A stretch of DNA of 40,058 nucleotides from Reclinomonas americana ATCC 50394 (GCA_048213135.1 PS015426.1:1-40058), one strand, 5' to 3'; positions 1 through 11,060 are shown, counted from the first letter of the stretch. A program made the numbers and translations. Notes: generated by a model not told the origin, from the letters alone.

Positions 1-1
1 C

Positions 2-155
2 TCTGCTGCTGCACCGCCGCCAGTGCCGCCTCCACGGCCGGGAGTGCCGCGCGGTGCGCCGGGGTTGCCCGACGCCACGTTGGCGGAGTTGCAGAATGCG
101 CGGGTGTTCCGCGAGCGCATGTCCCGCAGGATGTCGATTACCAAGTTGCAGATGG
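2..155 (+). CDS. 3' part of an unidentified proline-rich protein exon (partial)
   Basis: The frame is open from the window edge and ends at a clean GTGAGT donor at 156-161. The translation begins with an Ala/Pro-rich run (SAAAPPPVPPPRPG) and continues into a charged helical stretch (LAELQNARVFRERMSRR). The exon leaves one base (G) over. A possible terminal exon at 911-927, after the acceptor ATGCACAG, would add ALPPQ and a TAG stop in the right phase, but it is too short to trust. The Pro-rich then helical composition recalls cytoskeletal scaffold proteins, but no family is recognised. The 5' end lies outside the window. Confidence 0.45.
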
Positions 156-1066
156 GTGAGTCGGGAGAAGGGAAAGGGGGGAGGGGGAAAGGGAGAAGGG
201 GGAAAGGGAGAAGGGTGAAGCGAGAGGGAGAGAGAGAGGGAGGAGAGAATGAGGGTGGCAAGGAGTAAAGAGGACCGAGAGCGAGAGGAAGAGGGAGCGG
301 AAGCGAGAAGAAGGCGTTTCAAGGTGGAGGAGGCGGAAAAGGAGGATAAACAAGAGGAAAAGTGAGAAACGAATAATAGGAGACGAAAACTTGAGGTGAC
401 TGCAGTACAGAGGAAAGTACCATAACTTGAATGTGTTGCGAGAAGGAGTAGTACAATGAGAGAATGATGTGAGTTTGTCGGCACGCAGATGACCTTGACG
501 AAGGATTAGAGAATGACGAGAAGCAGTGAGAATGATGAAGATCTATGCACGAGATCTGATTCCTTGGAGAGGCAGGAGAGAGAGAGAGAGAGAGAGAGTA
601 CGCGCAAATATTGGAGAGCAAATAGCAGTGCCGAGGAATTAGAGCGACGAGAGAGAGCACTGAGAAGAAGATGTGAGGCGAGAGAGCAAATATGGGAGAG
701 CAAATAGTGGCGACGAGGAATTAGAGCGACGCCGAGAAGAATACATGGAGAAGCACGACTTCCCTTGAGGAAAAGAGAACGAGAAAGAGCAAACGGTGGC
801 GACGAGGACTGAGGTAGAGCGACAAGAGAATGCTGAGAAGAAGACACGACTTCTCTACTCCTCTCTTCCATCTCTCGCACTGCCTAACCAAAATGCATCT
901 GCATGCACAGCGTTGCCACCCCAGTAGGTCGACCGGTCTTGCCCTCGCCCACACCGACACGCGCATTGCACTATTAGTCTGCTTGCCTCCATCTTGAATG
1001 TATCTATGCATGCTTCAATGGTTCGTAGACTATTTTTTCTTCACCGACCATGGAGACGATTCCCAT
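156..1066. repeat. GA-rich non-coding stretch with degenerate ~95-bp tandem copies
   Basis: This stretch is probably the intron and 3' region of the preceding plus-strand exon, plus the spacer to the convergent carrier gene. A unit containing GAGAGCAAATAG followed by GAGGAATTAGAGCGACG recurs near 615, 692 and (diverged) 794. The strand composition turns from GA-rich to CT-rich at about 840, just before a possible acceptor at 910. No convincing coding frame is present. Confidence 0.55.
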
Positions 1067-2360
1067 CTATTGCAGCCACTTGCGCACGTGCTCGAAGGTG
1101 AACCACGTGGTGGCCGAGGCGGGGAATGAGCGCAGTACGGCCACATGCTGCACAACATCTGTCACTGTTATGCAGCAAGAAGAGCATCACAGTCACACCC
1201 CCCTCTCACCATTCCACGAGTGAGACCACGCCATCCTTCCGTGGCCATGATGTGTCTGAAGACTTGCATCATTCCCTGCAGAGGTCGAGTGAGTGACAGG
1301 CGACATGCGGAAGAGAGCGGCGGACACCACGCAACTCCTTCGGTTCCAGGTACTTGCATTCGTGACTGCCAAGCAACATGGTGGGAAGGAGAGCGAAGAA
1401 CGAGGAGAAGAGCGCGGAAATATGGAGAGAAAAGACGGAGGACAAGCAAAGCGATCCAATCGCTCACCTTTACACTATCTATGGGGTAAACGAGCACCCA
1501 GTAGGCTGCGCACCGAGAGATGAGCAACAGGCATCGAGGGGGAGAAGAAAAGGAGGGCACATTGCGCAACTTGCTCCAGACAAGGCTCCAGCAAGCATGA
1601 AGACCAGTGATCCACCGCGGTGCTCCTCATCGTGATGCTGCTCGGTGGATATGCGCACGTACTCACAGAGTTTGAGTTGAGGCAAACAGAGTGAAGATGA
1701 AGACTGAGAACGCAACAGGCTCAGCCATCAGCTGCTGCAGCCATCTGCACACAAGCAAATATTATCATTATCAGCGGTACGAGCGGTATGGTTGCGCGAG
1801 CAGCGCAGCCGCACCCTCTATACATTTCGTAGGAACCAAACCAAAGCGCAGAACCGAAAGCCTCGCGCGCTGTAGTCGCCGACAGCCCCTGCACGTCGAA
1901 GACTGTGAATCACCGTCCTCACACGCTGGCTGCTTACAGACGCACCCTGTACAATCCGCCCATCCCTTTTTCGCGGTACAGCTGCTTCGCAAAGTCTACC
2001 GTGGATACTCGTGGACCCGTGCGCACTCTGCGCAACGTGTCAGCTTCAAACTAGTCGCGCTGATGCTACACAGCGCGACGAAACTGTAATGAGCACTTGA
2101 TCAGTTCTGCTGGCGAATACAGCGGCGACATGCACAGGCCCGTCACGGCACCGGCAGCAGCTGCATGGGGATGTAAGTGAAAGTCACGTGCAATGTTCGG
2201 CAAAAGAGAGAGAGAGACCATGTTCCGCCACGCTTAATCTCGTGACGTGACGCTCGCCAAACATGGCGGACTTGATTTGGTTGTTGGCCAAGAAGATGAT
2301 GCTGTTGAGCACGGAGGCGCCGACGAGAGGCGGCACCAGGCCTTTCCACAGTGCGAAGAA
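1067..2360 (-). CDS. Mitochondrial carrier family (SLC25) protein, 5' exons missing
   Basis: Ten minus-strand exons join in phase: 2252-2360, 2085-2160, 1946-2027, 1815-1888, 1717-1744, 1571-1637, 1468-1505, 1336-1365, 1210-1275 and 1067-1147 (TAG at 1067-1069). They give 216 residues and a stop. Carrier signatures P-x-[DE]-x-x-[KR] are seen twice: SPAELIK in module 2 and YPIDSVK in module 3. Each is followed by a G-rich loop (KGMGGLYRG, EGWRGLTRG) and the second helix of its module. The end (FEHVRKWLQ) is typical. The visible part starts with the second helix of module 1 (LWKGLVPPLVG), so the first transmembrane helix and first signature are missing; they may lie in the 3546-3770 gap. Members exchange metabolites across the inner mitochondrial membrane. 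The substrate cannot be assigned, although the look is closest to the carnitine/ornithine-type subgroup. Introns are only 57-102 nt and several donors are unusual (GTTGCG three times, GTTTCG, GTCACG). Confidence 0.88.
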
Positions 2361-2469
2361 CTGCATAGCGGGGGGGAGGATGAGGAGAAGAGACAGGAGG
2401 AAGGAGGTTTCAATGAACGCAAGAGTCTACAGCGAGGTGGGGGAGACAGACTGGGAGGGAAAGACTAGC

Positions 2470-3545
2470 AATTCCAAAAGCAGGGAAGCAGAACGAAGAG
2501 ACGCAAGAGGGTATGAGAACAGCGACCTTCTCAACTGCATCAGCGCGAGAAAGAAGACATGAGAAGGAGAAGAGAAAGCAAAGACAAGCGTTGAACCTCA
2601 CGAGTCGAAAGAAGGGAAGCATGTCTGTCGGTACAACGCAAGTGGCCACAGACTGGGAGGGAGAGTGACATTCCCAAGCAAGGCAGGAAAACAGAAGGAA
2701 AGGGAGCATGAGGAAAGGAAACACGCAACCGCATCACTGCGCGAGAAAGAAGACATGAGAACGAGAAGAGAAAGCGAATACAGACGTTAAACCTCACGAT
2801 ACGAAAAATGGGAATCATGTCATTCGGTACACGCAAGAGGAAGAGTGACATTCCACCATGCAAGACAGTAGAGCAGAGGGAAGAGGAGCACGAGGCAACG
2901 AAACACACAACTGCATCACTGCGCAAGGGAGTAGATACAAGAGGGAGAAGAGAAAGCGAAGACAGGCGTTGAACCTCACGAATGTCTTTAAGCACATCGC
3001 GAGTTGCCACAGATTGGGAGGGGCAATACAGGCAAAGACAAGCATTCCACCAAGCAATGCAAGAAAGTGGAAGGAACGGCGACGTGAGCTAATGACTTCT
3101 CGACTGCATCACTGTGCGAGAAGGAAGAGAAAGCAAAGACAAGCGTTGAACCTCACGAGCCGAAAGAAGGGGAGCACGTCATTCAGCGCATCGCAAGTGG
3201 CCACAGATTGGGAGGGAGAGTGAGGCAAGGACAGGGGATTCCACCTTTTGAGAGTGGACAACGTGAGAATGGAAGCACGTCATTCAGCGCATCGCAAGTG
3301 GCCACAGACCGCGAGGGAGAGTGCCATTCCACCACGAGAGGCAGGATAGCCAACGGAAGACAGGAATGAAGAACAAGACATATCAACTGCATCACTGAGG
3401 GATGAGCGACACATCGCAGAACAGGAGCCGATGTAGAGAAGAAAGAAGTGAAGGCAAACACAGGCATTCAACCGCGCGAGGCAGGATGCCAGCAAGGAGC
3501 TCGAGGAAACGAGAATTCTCAACTGCATCACTGAGAGAGAAAGAT
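2470..3545. repeat. Degenerate ~185-bp tandem repeat array
   Basis: A unit of about 185 bp recurs with substitutions and indels. The marker CTGCATCACTG occurs near 2536, 2733, 2917, 3103, 3390 and 3524. The marker GCGTTGAACCTCACGA occurs near 2590, 2780, 2966 and 3142, with a degenerate copy near 3458. GTGGCCACAGA is a third marker. The array lies upstream of the first visible carrier exon, probably in an intron of that gene, and runs into the 225-base gap. No exon was recognised in it. Confidence 0.75.
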
Positions 3546-3770
3546 NNNNNNNNNNNNNNNNNNNNNNNNNNNNNNNNNNNNNNNNNNNNNNNNNNNNNNN
3601 NNNNNNNNNNNNNNNNNNNNNNNNNNNNNNNNNNNNNNNNNNNNNNNNNNNNNNNNNNNNNNNNNNNNNNNNNNNNNNNNNNNNNNNNNNNNNNNNNNNN
3701 NNNNNNNNNNNNNNNNNNNNNNNNNNNNNNNNNNNNNNNNNNNNNNNNNNNNNNNNNNNNNNNNNNNNNN
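3546..3770. other. Assembly gap (225 N)
   Basis: A run of N between the ~185-bp array and another GA-rich array. It may hide the missing first-module exons of the carrier. Confidence 0.99.
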
Positions 3771-4585
3771 GGTGAGGGGAAGGGAAAGGGAAAGAGGGCA
3801 GGAGAAGAGGAGCTGAATTGAGAGAAGATCAAACAGGAGGGAGAGAGAAGGGGAGAGGGAGAAGAGACAGGAGATGGAGAAAGGGAAGGGAGGAGATATC
3901 GAAAGAATGAAAGAGGTGAGGAGAGGAGCTGAACTAGGACGAGATCAAAAAGGAGGGAGGGGAACAGGGGAGGGAGAAGAGACAGGAGATGGAGAAATGG
4001 AAGAGAGGAGAAATCGAAAGAATGACAGAGGCGATAAGAGGAGCTGAACTGGGACTAGATCAATAAGGAGTGAGGGAGGAGGAAGACTCTCTTCCCAGTC
4101 CGCTTGCTCCTATCTATCCCATTGCCTCGCTTCGCCGCATTGCTCGCTGTTTCTCGCATTCGTCTTCTCCCATTCTGTCACCGCATTGACTCTTCTATCA
4201 CAACATAGTCAAATAATTGCCGCTCTCGCCATTTCAATCCGCCTCGCTTCGCACATGTAGTGTGCTGGAGGTGCAGAAATGAGTGCGGGCGAGTGAGTTG
4301 CGGAGAGGTGTGCAATGATAGTGCAAATGACGAAGTGAGGCAGATATTGAGACTGAGAGACAGGATGAATGACGTAGACTTAGTGGAGCAACAATGCGAG
4401 AGAACGAGCAAGACAATGTGCTGTCATTCACAGTATTCGTTCTCTTCTCTCTCTCTCTCTCCTCTGTTCCACTAAGCCTCACTCTATTCGCTTCGCAACA
4501 CCTTTGCTCTCCTCTCTGTCTCCTTTCTCTCTCTCCCTCCCTCCCTCCCTCCCCTCTCCCCCTCCCCCTCCCTCCCTCTCCTTAC
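3771..4585. repeat. GA-rich ~115-bp tandem copies, then CT-rich spacer
   Basis: A unit with GAGGAGCTGAA, a GATCAA block and GAAATCGAAAGAATGA recurs near 3808, 3923 and 4038, about 115 bp apart. From 4088 the plus strand becomes CT-rich. One minus-strand frame near 4178-4263, after the acceptor CTGCACCTCCAG, is in phase with the end of the next WD40 exon and would read to a stop. It shows no recognisable WD40 feature, so it is not annotated as an exon. Confidence 0.55.
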
Positions 4586-5287
4586 CTGCACCTCTCCACT
4601 CTGATGACACATATCACCATCATGCAAACCCCTGCGCCCGGTCAACACCGTCCGCGTCGACGGCAACTGCCGCAAGTCGTGCTGCTCGATGCGTCCGCTG
4701 TCGGTGAAGATGGTCACCGCGCACTCCTGCAACGGGTCGACGCACACGCGCACAGGCTGCGAGTCGAGCACCTTCTCGACCACCAGCGTCGACGTGCTGA
4801 CCTCCCACACGCACAGTCGCTTGTCCTCGCTGCCGGCAATCAGGTAGTCGCCGTTGCGCGAAAACGCAATCGAGTTGGCCAGCGCGGGGATCTCGGCGAG
4901 CAGGTCGAGCGTGACGGCCGAGTCCTGCGACCCCGACACGCGGCTCTCGTCAATGTGGCCGACGCTGATGGTCTGGTCTGCGGCCGCCACGGCCATGCTG
5001 CGCAAGGAATGTGATCAGTGGAGGTGGAGAAAGGGGGGAGAAGGAGAAGGGAAGGAAGCGAAACTGCAGGCGGGAGCCCGAGGATTCGGGACTCCAGGCA
5101 ATGGCTTCGACGCGCGCTTGCAGGGAGAAGGAGGCCGTGAGATTTGATTCGAGGCTGCGGGCGGTGCGAGTGAGGACGTGGGGGAAAAGGGGGAAGAGAA
5201 AGGGAAGAAGGGGGATAAATCGCAACAGGGAGGCATCTTCGCTGCTGGTGGGTTCGACGCGGAAGGAGCCGATGCGGGAGTCGCCGC
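4586..5287 (-). CDS. WD40 repeat protein resembling nucleoporin NUP37 (partial)
   Basis: Exons 5227-5287, 5065-5154 and 4586-4997 join in phase (donors GTTGCG, GTTTCG and GTAAGG). They encode about 187 residues with at least three WD-type blades: VEAIAWSPES..., IPALANSIAFSRNGDYLIAG ending in LCVWEV, and VRVCVDPLQECAVTIF.... The order and wording of the blades (IAWSPE followed by an AAD motif, then a VCxxP blade ending in a G-R-I turn) recall NUP37, a subunit of the Nup107-160 nuclear pore scaffold. That assignment is family resemblance only; another WD40 protein is possible. Neither end is resolved: 5' exons should lie upstream among the repeats at 5.3-6.4 kb, and the stop exon should lie below 4586. 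Confidence 0.6.
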
Positions 5288-5394
5288 CTGGTTGAGGGAA
5301 GGGGTGAAGGCAAAGAGTGAGTGAGTGGAGCAGTGCGCGTAGCAAACGATCCATAGTTAGCAGATCAGAAAAGACCAGAGCAGAACAGCGTCAC

Positions 5395-5502
5395 NNNNNN
5401 NNNNNNNNNNNNNNNNNNNNNNNNNNNNNNNNNNNNNNNNNNNNNNNNNNNNNNNNNNNNNNNNNNNNNNNNNNNNNNNNNNNNNNNNNNNNNNNNNNNN
5501 NN
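5395..5502. other. Assembly gap (108 N)
   Basis: Run of N inside the ~308-bp array. Confidence 0.99.
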
Positions 5503-6171
5503 AAGAACGAGAGAGAGAGAGAGAGAGGGAGAGAGAAGAGAGAAGAGGAGAGCAGAGCAGTGCAGAGCACAAGGGAAAGGAGCAGAGGAGAGCAGCGCAC
5601 CAAAAGACCGATAATGGAGCACTGCTCGTAGCAGCTCGTAGCAGCTCGTAGCAAAACGATCCACAGTTAGCAGATCAGAAAAGGCCAGAGCAGAACAGCG
5701 TCAAAACAGAGCAAAAAGGCGGGGGAGAGCAGCGTCAAAGCAGAGCCGAAGAGCAGCGAGGAGCAGAGTCAAATGCAGAGGAGGAGGGGGCGATTCAGTA
5801 CAAAGCAAGGCAAGTGAAGAGCAGCGATGCAAGAACGAGAGAGAGAGAGAAAAGGAGGGTAGAGAAGAGAAGAGCACAAGGGAAAGGAGCAGAGAAGAAC
5901 AGCGCACCAAAAGACCAATGATGGGAGCACTGCTCGTAGCAGCTCGTAGCAGCTCGTAGCAAAACGATCCACAGTTAGCAGAGGAGGAAAGACCAGAGCA
6001 GAACAGCGTCAAAACAGAGCAAGAAGGCGGGGGAGAGCAGAGTCAAAAGCAGAGCAGGAGAGGGCGATGCAGTGCATGACAAGGCAAGCGAGGAGCAGCG
6101 ATGCAAGAACGAGAGAGAGAGAGAGAGAGAGAGGAAGGAAGAAGAAAGGAGGTAGGACAGAGAGAAGAAGA

Positions 6172-6233
6172 NNNNNNNNNNNNNNNNNNNNNNNNNNNNN
6201 NNNNNNNNNNNNNNNNNNNNNNNNNNNNNNNNN
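6172..6233. other. Assembly gap (62 N)
   Basis: Run of N inside the ~308-bp array, flanked on both sides by (GA)n. Confidence 0.99.
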
Positions 6234-6394
6234 GAGAGAGAGAGAGAGAGAGAGAGGGAAAGAGAAAAGAGGAGGGTACAGCAGAGAAGAGCACAAGCAG
6301 AGGAGACCAGCATGGCAACTTGAAAATGACAGAGAAGAAGACTGATGAGAACATCGCAAAGTGGAAAATGAATTTGCTGCATGCATGCAGACGA

Positions 6395-6700
6395 GCTCTC
6401 TTCTTCTTCTTCTTCTTCTTCTTCTTCTTCTTCTTCTTCTTCTTCTCTCTCTCTCTCTCACACACACACATTCACACACATGCGCACACACTTGCACACA
6501 CACACAATATGCACTGCAAGACAAGTGCATGACAATCTCAAATGCACTCTCACTCGTGCAACAGCAAGACGCATGCGTGCACACTGTCATGCACTCCCTC
6601 CTGCTCTCTCTCTTTCTCACTCTCATGTTGTCTCTCTCTCTCTCACGCACACAAGCGCACCATACAAAACCGCATTTCGACACGCAAAGAACGGGCAGCA
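6395..6700. repeat. TTC, CT and CA microsatellites
   Basis: A TTC/CTT trinucleotide run (about 6398-6446) passes into (CT)n and then (CA)n stretches up to about 6510, with more CT and CAC runs near 6600-6660. No gene is seen between here and the next tandem array. Confidence 0.9.
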
Positions 6701-6914
6701 CTCGACCACTCTCAAGTTCTCAGGAAACGAGATCTCCATTGCTCACTCACAAAAAAAGTAAAGGCAAACAAAAAACACAAATGCAATTGTGCAGGACACT
6801 CTGCAGATCGCCACCTTGGAGCACAGCGCATTCGTCGTTGACAGTACTTGTGAATAGAAGACGAGTGGCATGGTCTCAGTCTTTCAGAAGTCGAAGCGGA
6901 ACACTGCAGGAAGA

Positions 6915-7530
6915 GAGAGTCAATGCATTGCATTCCGCAGGACAAACCTTGTTTCATCGTGCTTGGGATCGGTTAAGCGTGTCGTTCTGCACTTTCCTGT
7001 ACAAGTGAACTGCACGCGCCTATGTCGCACTTACCAGAGTGGAAACAGCCGTCACCAAAAAGTCGTGAAACCAATGCACTGCTTCCGCAGGACATTTGGT
7101 TTTCTCTTCGTTGCAACGAACGCGGTACAGCCTATCGCCACTGCTCTCTACGAGAGAGTTGCATTCCGTCAATCTCTCCCTCTCTGCAAGCGAAACCCAT
7201 GTCATCGAAGCGAGAAACCAATGCATTGCTTTCCACAGGACATTCACTGTTTTCTCTTCGTTGCTGGGAATACAGCCGCCTGCCATCACTTCCCTCCACA
7301 GGCAAGCTATGCTCTATCACTCTTACGCGCTCCTGAAGCGAAACACGCTCCATCGAAGGCGAGAAACCAATGCATTCCACAGGACATTCACTTTTTCTCT
7401 TCGCTGAAGGGAGCACGATCGCCTGTCGCCACTGCACTCTACCCGGCAGTTGCATCATATCACTCTCTCCCTCTCAGCAGGCAAAACCACGCCGGGAAGG
7501 CAGCAAGAACGTCCTCACAGGACAAAGTGA
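6915..7530. repeat. ~148-bp tandem repeat upstream of TRM13
   Basis: The unit contains GAAACCAATGCATT, then CC[GA]CAGGACA, then TTTTCTCTTCG. Copies start near 6918, 7066, 7213 and 7363, with a decayed one near 7505. One plus-strand frame happens to stay open through the whole array and runs into the TRM13 start. The array composition (Cys/His/Phe-rich, imperfect) does not look like protein, so it is treated as non-coding leader or intergenic DNA. Confidence 0.8.
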
Positions 7531-7556
7531 TTGCATTTCGTTTGTGTCTCACTCTC

Positions 7557-7858
7557 ATGAGCGGGGAAGGCAGTGCTTCCTCGTCTTCTTCGGAAGCAGT
7601 GGTGGCAGCAGGAGCTGCAAAGAAAAGAATGCGAGTGAAGAAGGAGTTTGCGCAGACTCCAGTGGGCGATCCGGAGCCCGGAAAGTGTCATCATTGGTTG
7701 CCAGGGTGAGTGAGAGAGTGAGTGAGAGAGAGAGAGGGTGAGGGTGGGTGAGAGAGTGAGTGAGAGGGACAGGGGAAGGGGTTGGGAGAGAGGAAGACAG
7801 ACAGGAAGACAACACAGAGAGGAAGAGACAGAGAGAGAGAGAGAGATGCGTGTGCACA

Positions 7859-7906
<48 letters not shown>

Positions 7907-10264
7907 AAGGCTATGCGTGTGAAAGAGGAATGGAGGTCTGCATGCATTCATCAGTGACGAATCCCTCCCACATGCATCTCTGCTTCCTTCTCCGCTCAGA
8001 GCTGTTCACTTCTTTCTTCCTCTCCCTTCCTCCGCCTCGTCTTCTGTTTTTCGCGACTGCCTATCGTCTTCTCTTCTTCTTCCTGCTGCTCCTGCTGCTC
8101 CTCCTGTTCTTCCTGTTCGTCCTCCTCGCCTCCTTCCCTTCTTCCTCTTCTCCTCCTCTCCTACCTCCTTCTCCTTCTTCTCCTTCTCCTTCTTCTCCTT
8201 CTTCTTCTTCTCCTCCTCCTCCTCCTTCTCCTTCTCCTCCTTCTCCTCCCTCCATCGTCTTCTTCCCCCCTCATCGTCTCCTTCCTCCTCCTCCCTCCAT
8301 CGTCTTCCCCTCGCTTCCTTTCTCCTCCTCCTCCCTTCCTTTCTCTTTCTCCTCCTCAGCCTCACCCCCTTTCCCTTTCCCTTTCTCCCCTGCAGCAAAT
8401 TCCGCTACTGCAAAATGATGCCACACCCTGGCACCGTGTACTGCGGCGAGCATCTGCCCAAGGACTGGGTCAGCGAGGACCCTGGCTACAAACGCGTTCC
8501 GTGTCCCCTAGATGGCAATCAGTTGCGCACCGAGAGCAAGATAGGGAGGGCCAGTGCTCTTCTGTCTCTTGCCTGCGTGAGTGTGTGACTGCTGCTTCTG
8601 CATTTGCTGTTGCTCCATGGTGGGAAAGTGAGCGATCCGGCAGTGGTCGAAGGTGCTGCCAAGCACCTTATACACTCTCTCCTTCCCTATTTACTGTCAC
8701 CTTGCCCTCCTTCTCCTTGATTACTTACTGGCCCTACCTCCCAGCACCATCTTCGCCAAGGACCTGGCCCGTCACGTGCACAAATGCCCGTCGCTCTCGC
8801 ACGCCTTCCGTTTCGTGTCCCTCTTTCCCCCCCACCCTCACCCTTTTCACCTTTGCAACCTCACCTCGGCACGCAGGCAACGAAGGGCTGCCATTCTACC
8901 GCGAAAACCTCAACGGCGGCGGCGGTTTCGTGTGCGAGCACGGCGAAGATGGTGAGTGGCATTCTCCCCTTTTTCCCTCTCGCACCACCACCTCACTCTC
9001 CTTCTTGCGCCAGACGTCTCTCTCCGCCTGGTCGCCGCTGTGGAGCGCCTGGGTGCCGCGGCCTTTGTGGCCCTTCGACAGCGCGTGCAGCGCGTCTACG
9101 AGGCCCTGGAGTCCACCATTGAGCCGTACGATGCGTCGCGGTGCGCCGAGTGGTACCTCGAGTCGTGCCGCGCGTCGCTGATGCCCGGCAGCTCCATCTC
9201 GCGCCACCGCCTGCAGGAGGCGCAGATTGTCGGCCAGTTGCATCACCACGGTCTGTTTGAACGCACAGCGACTCGTGAGACGGCGGCAGCGGCAGCAGCA
9301 CCGCCTGCCGTGGTGGCCGAGAGCGCGCCGCCTGTGATGGCCGAGTTTGGCTGCGGTCGCGCCTCCTTCTCGGGCATGATGTTTCAGCATGCGGCGCCGG
9401 GCACGCACTTTTTGCTGGTGGATCGCGCACCGCAGCGCTACCGCCACGATCGACCGTACGAGCTGCCGGTGACGTCGCAGCGTCTGAAAATCGACATTTC
9501 GCACCTCGACCTGTCGCACGTTGACGAGGTGCGCGATCGCGACGTGGTCGTCTTCTCCAAGCACCTGTGCGGCTGTGCCACGGATCTGACGCTGCGCTGC
9601 GTGCTTGGTCGGGAGGCTGCGTCACCTCGTCCCTGTCGATTCCGCGGTCTCGGCATTGCGCTGTGCTGTCACCATCGATGCGATGTGACGAATTATATTA
9701 GTTGCGGGAGGGGGCGAAGTGCAAGATGATGCTCGCACACACTGACTTCCCCTCCAAAGATCCCGAGTTTTTCGCGCGCCACGGCTTCTCCGCGCTGGAT
9801 GTCCGTGTGTTGACATTTTTGTCGAGCTGGTTCCAGGCCAATCGCGGGCGTCCGAGTGCCGCTGAAAAGGAGGAAGGCGAGGAGGAGGAGGAGGAGAAAG
9901 TGGACAAGCCAGTGGAGGCGAATGGAGATGCAGAAATGGAGGACGCCGAGACGGAAACGGGCGCGCTGTTGGCTGGCATGGAGCGCTCGGAGAAGGAGCG
10001 ACTGGGAAGAATGGTTGCGTTTCTCTACGAGGATGAGTTTCGATTGTGTGGGCGACTGACACGTCAGGCGCAGTGCAAATCGCTGTTCGATTTTGGTCGG
10101 AGGGAGTGGCTCGAGGCGCGTGGATACGAGGCGCGACTCGTGCGGTACACGGATGAGGTGCGTGCGGGGAGAGGGTGCATTTGTGGTGACAACAAAGTTG
10201 CTCAGGTGAGACTGTGCAGGAAACATCGCCGGAGAACTGCATGCTGATTGCTCGGTGCTTGTGA
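7557..10264 (+). CDS. TRM13: tRNA:m4X modification enzyme TRM13 (2'-O-methyltransferase)
   Basis: Seven exons join in phase: 7557-7705, 8396-8521, 8745-8809, 8877-8951, 9014-9700, 9760-10157 and 10220-10264 (TGA). TRM13 methylates the ribose of nucleotide 4 in the acceptor stem of certain tRNAs. Domains in order: a Cys/His zinc finger (CHHWLPG, FRYCKMMPHPGTVYC, GEH), a second U11-48K-like CHHC finger (CPLDGN, HVHKCP), then the SAM-dependent methyltransferase domain. That domain shows the motif-I glycine loop (EFGCGRASFSG), FSKHLCGCATD and ALCCHHRC. The C-terminus TSPENCMLIARCL also matches the family. An acidic Glu-rich insert (residues coded near 9880-9980) is extra. The ATG at 7557 is the first that precedes the zinc finger in frame. 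Three introns use unusual donors (GTTGCG twice, GTTTCG). Confidence 0.93.
7706..8395. repeat. TRM13 intron 1: GA-rich half followed by CT-rich half
   Basis: The intron starts with GTGAGT and a (GA)n-dominated stretch to about 7910, then about 60 mixed bases, then a 400-base pyrimidine tract (CTT, CTC, CCT words) that runs to the CTGCAG acceptor at 8395. The two halves are largely complementary in composition. Confidence 0.8.
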
Positions 10265-10279
10265 GCGGGAATAGGCAGG

Positions 10280-11060
10280 CGAGCACTTGATCCATTGCAT
10301 CCTTCGAGAAGGGAAGAAGGCAGAGGGAGTACAAGATTTCTCTTCTTCGACTGGCGTGTGACCTTCTAGTTGTGGAAATGAGGGAGTAAGAAGAGAACGA
10401 AGGAGTGGAGAAGGACCAGCATCGTATTTTGTCTCTCTTCCTTCCTGTCTTTCTCTCCTTCGACTGGTGTGTGATCTTCTTGTTGGGGAGATGGGGAGAG
10501 AAAGGGAAGCTCTGTAGAGGAGGACCAGCATTCCATCATTCTTCCTTCATCTGGTCTGTTTCTGCAGGAAGAAGGACGACAGCCACCTGATCTTTTCTGC
10601 GGAGATAGGAAAGATAAGGAGCAGGATACAGCATTCGTCTTCCTCTGCTTCGACTGGCGTGTGATCTTCATATGCGGAAATGGGGAGGTAGAAGGGTAAT
10701 GCAGAAAAGAGGCGGGTAGCATTTAGCTTGTTGTCCTCGCCTTCATTTCTTCGACTTTCCTGTTAACTTCTTGTGGAAACAAGGAGAAGAAACAGAAGGT
10801 CAGCGCAGTATTCCGTACGACGATCGTCTTCCTCTGCTTCGACTGGCCTGTGATCTTTTTGTTGGGGAGAAGAAGGGAAATGCAGAAAAGAGACGAAACA
10901 ACGCACCATTCTACTCTCTTCTTCCTCCAGTCCTCATCTTCTTCAACGGGCTCGTGATCTTGTGCGGAAATCGGGAGGAAGAAAGTAACGAAGGAGTGGT
11001 GAAGGGACGACACGGCATTCCACTCAGCTTCCCGGACCGCGAAGTGGATATCGACGCAAA
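10280..11060. repeat. ~100-bp tandem repeat between TRM13 and the hydrolase gene
   Basis: The marker CTTCGACTGG..GTGATCTTC recurs near 10345, 10458, 10545 (decayed), 10648, 10748, 10837 and 10940, spaced 87-113 bp. Copies also share GTGGGGAGA and AGGACCAGCAT blocks. It lies in the spacer between two co-directional genes, and no coding frame of note was found. Confidence 0.85.

Larger units (their letters stand above)
5320..6300. repeat. ~308-bp tandem repeat array containing two gaps
   Basis: The marker CAGTTAGCAGA recurs at about 5355, 5664 and 5972, spacing 308-309 bp. It is followed each time by CCAGAGCAGAACAGCGTCA and later by GCAGCGATGCAAGAACGAGAGAG. The shorter word GCAGCTCGTA is itself repeated inside the unit near 5630 and 5940. 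Two gaps (5395-5502 and 6172-6233) fall at equivalent GA-rich places in the unit, as expected from collapsed repeats. No coding sequence is seen. Confidence 0.85.

Noticed and set aside
911-927. Tiny terminal exon for the gene at the left edge
   Set aside because: Phase and stop fit, but 17 bases after one of many AG dinucleotides is too weak to annotate.
2470-3545. CRISPR-like spaced repeats
   Set aside because: Units are long, degenerate and contiguous, with no short identical repeats separated by unique spacers, and the context is eukaryotic.
4178-4263. Minus-strand continuation of the WD40 gene to a stop
   Set aside because: In phase after the 4586 exon, but it lacks any WD40 pattern and sits in CT-rich sequence.
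6870-7556. Open frame running in phase into the TRM13 start through the ~148-bp repeat
   Set aside because: Repeat copies diverge without codon-like constraint and the translation is Cys/His/Phe-rich noise. TRM13 proteins start just before their zinc finger, as the ATG at 7557 does.
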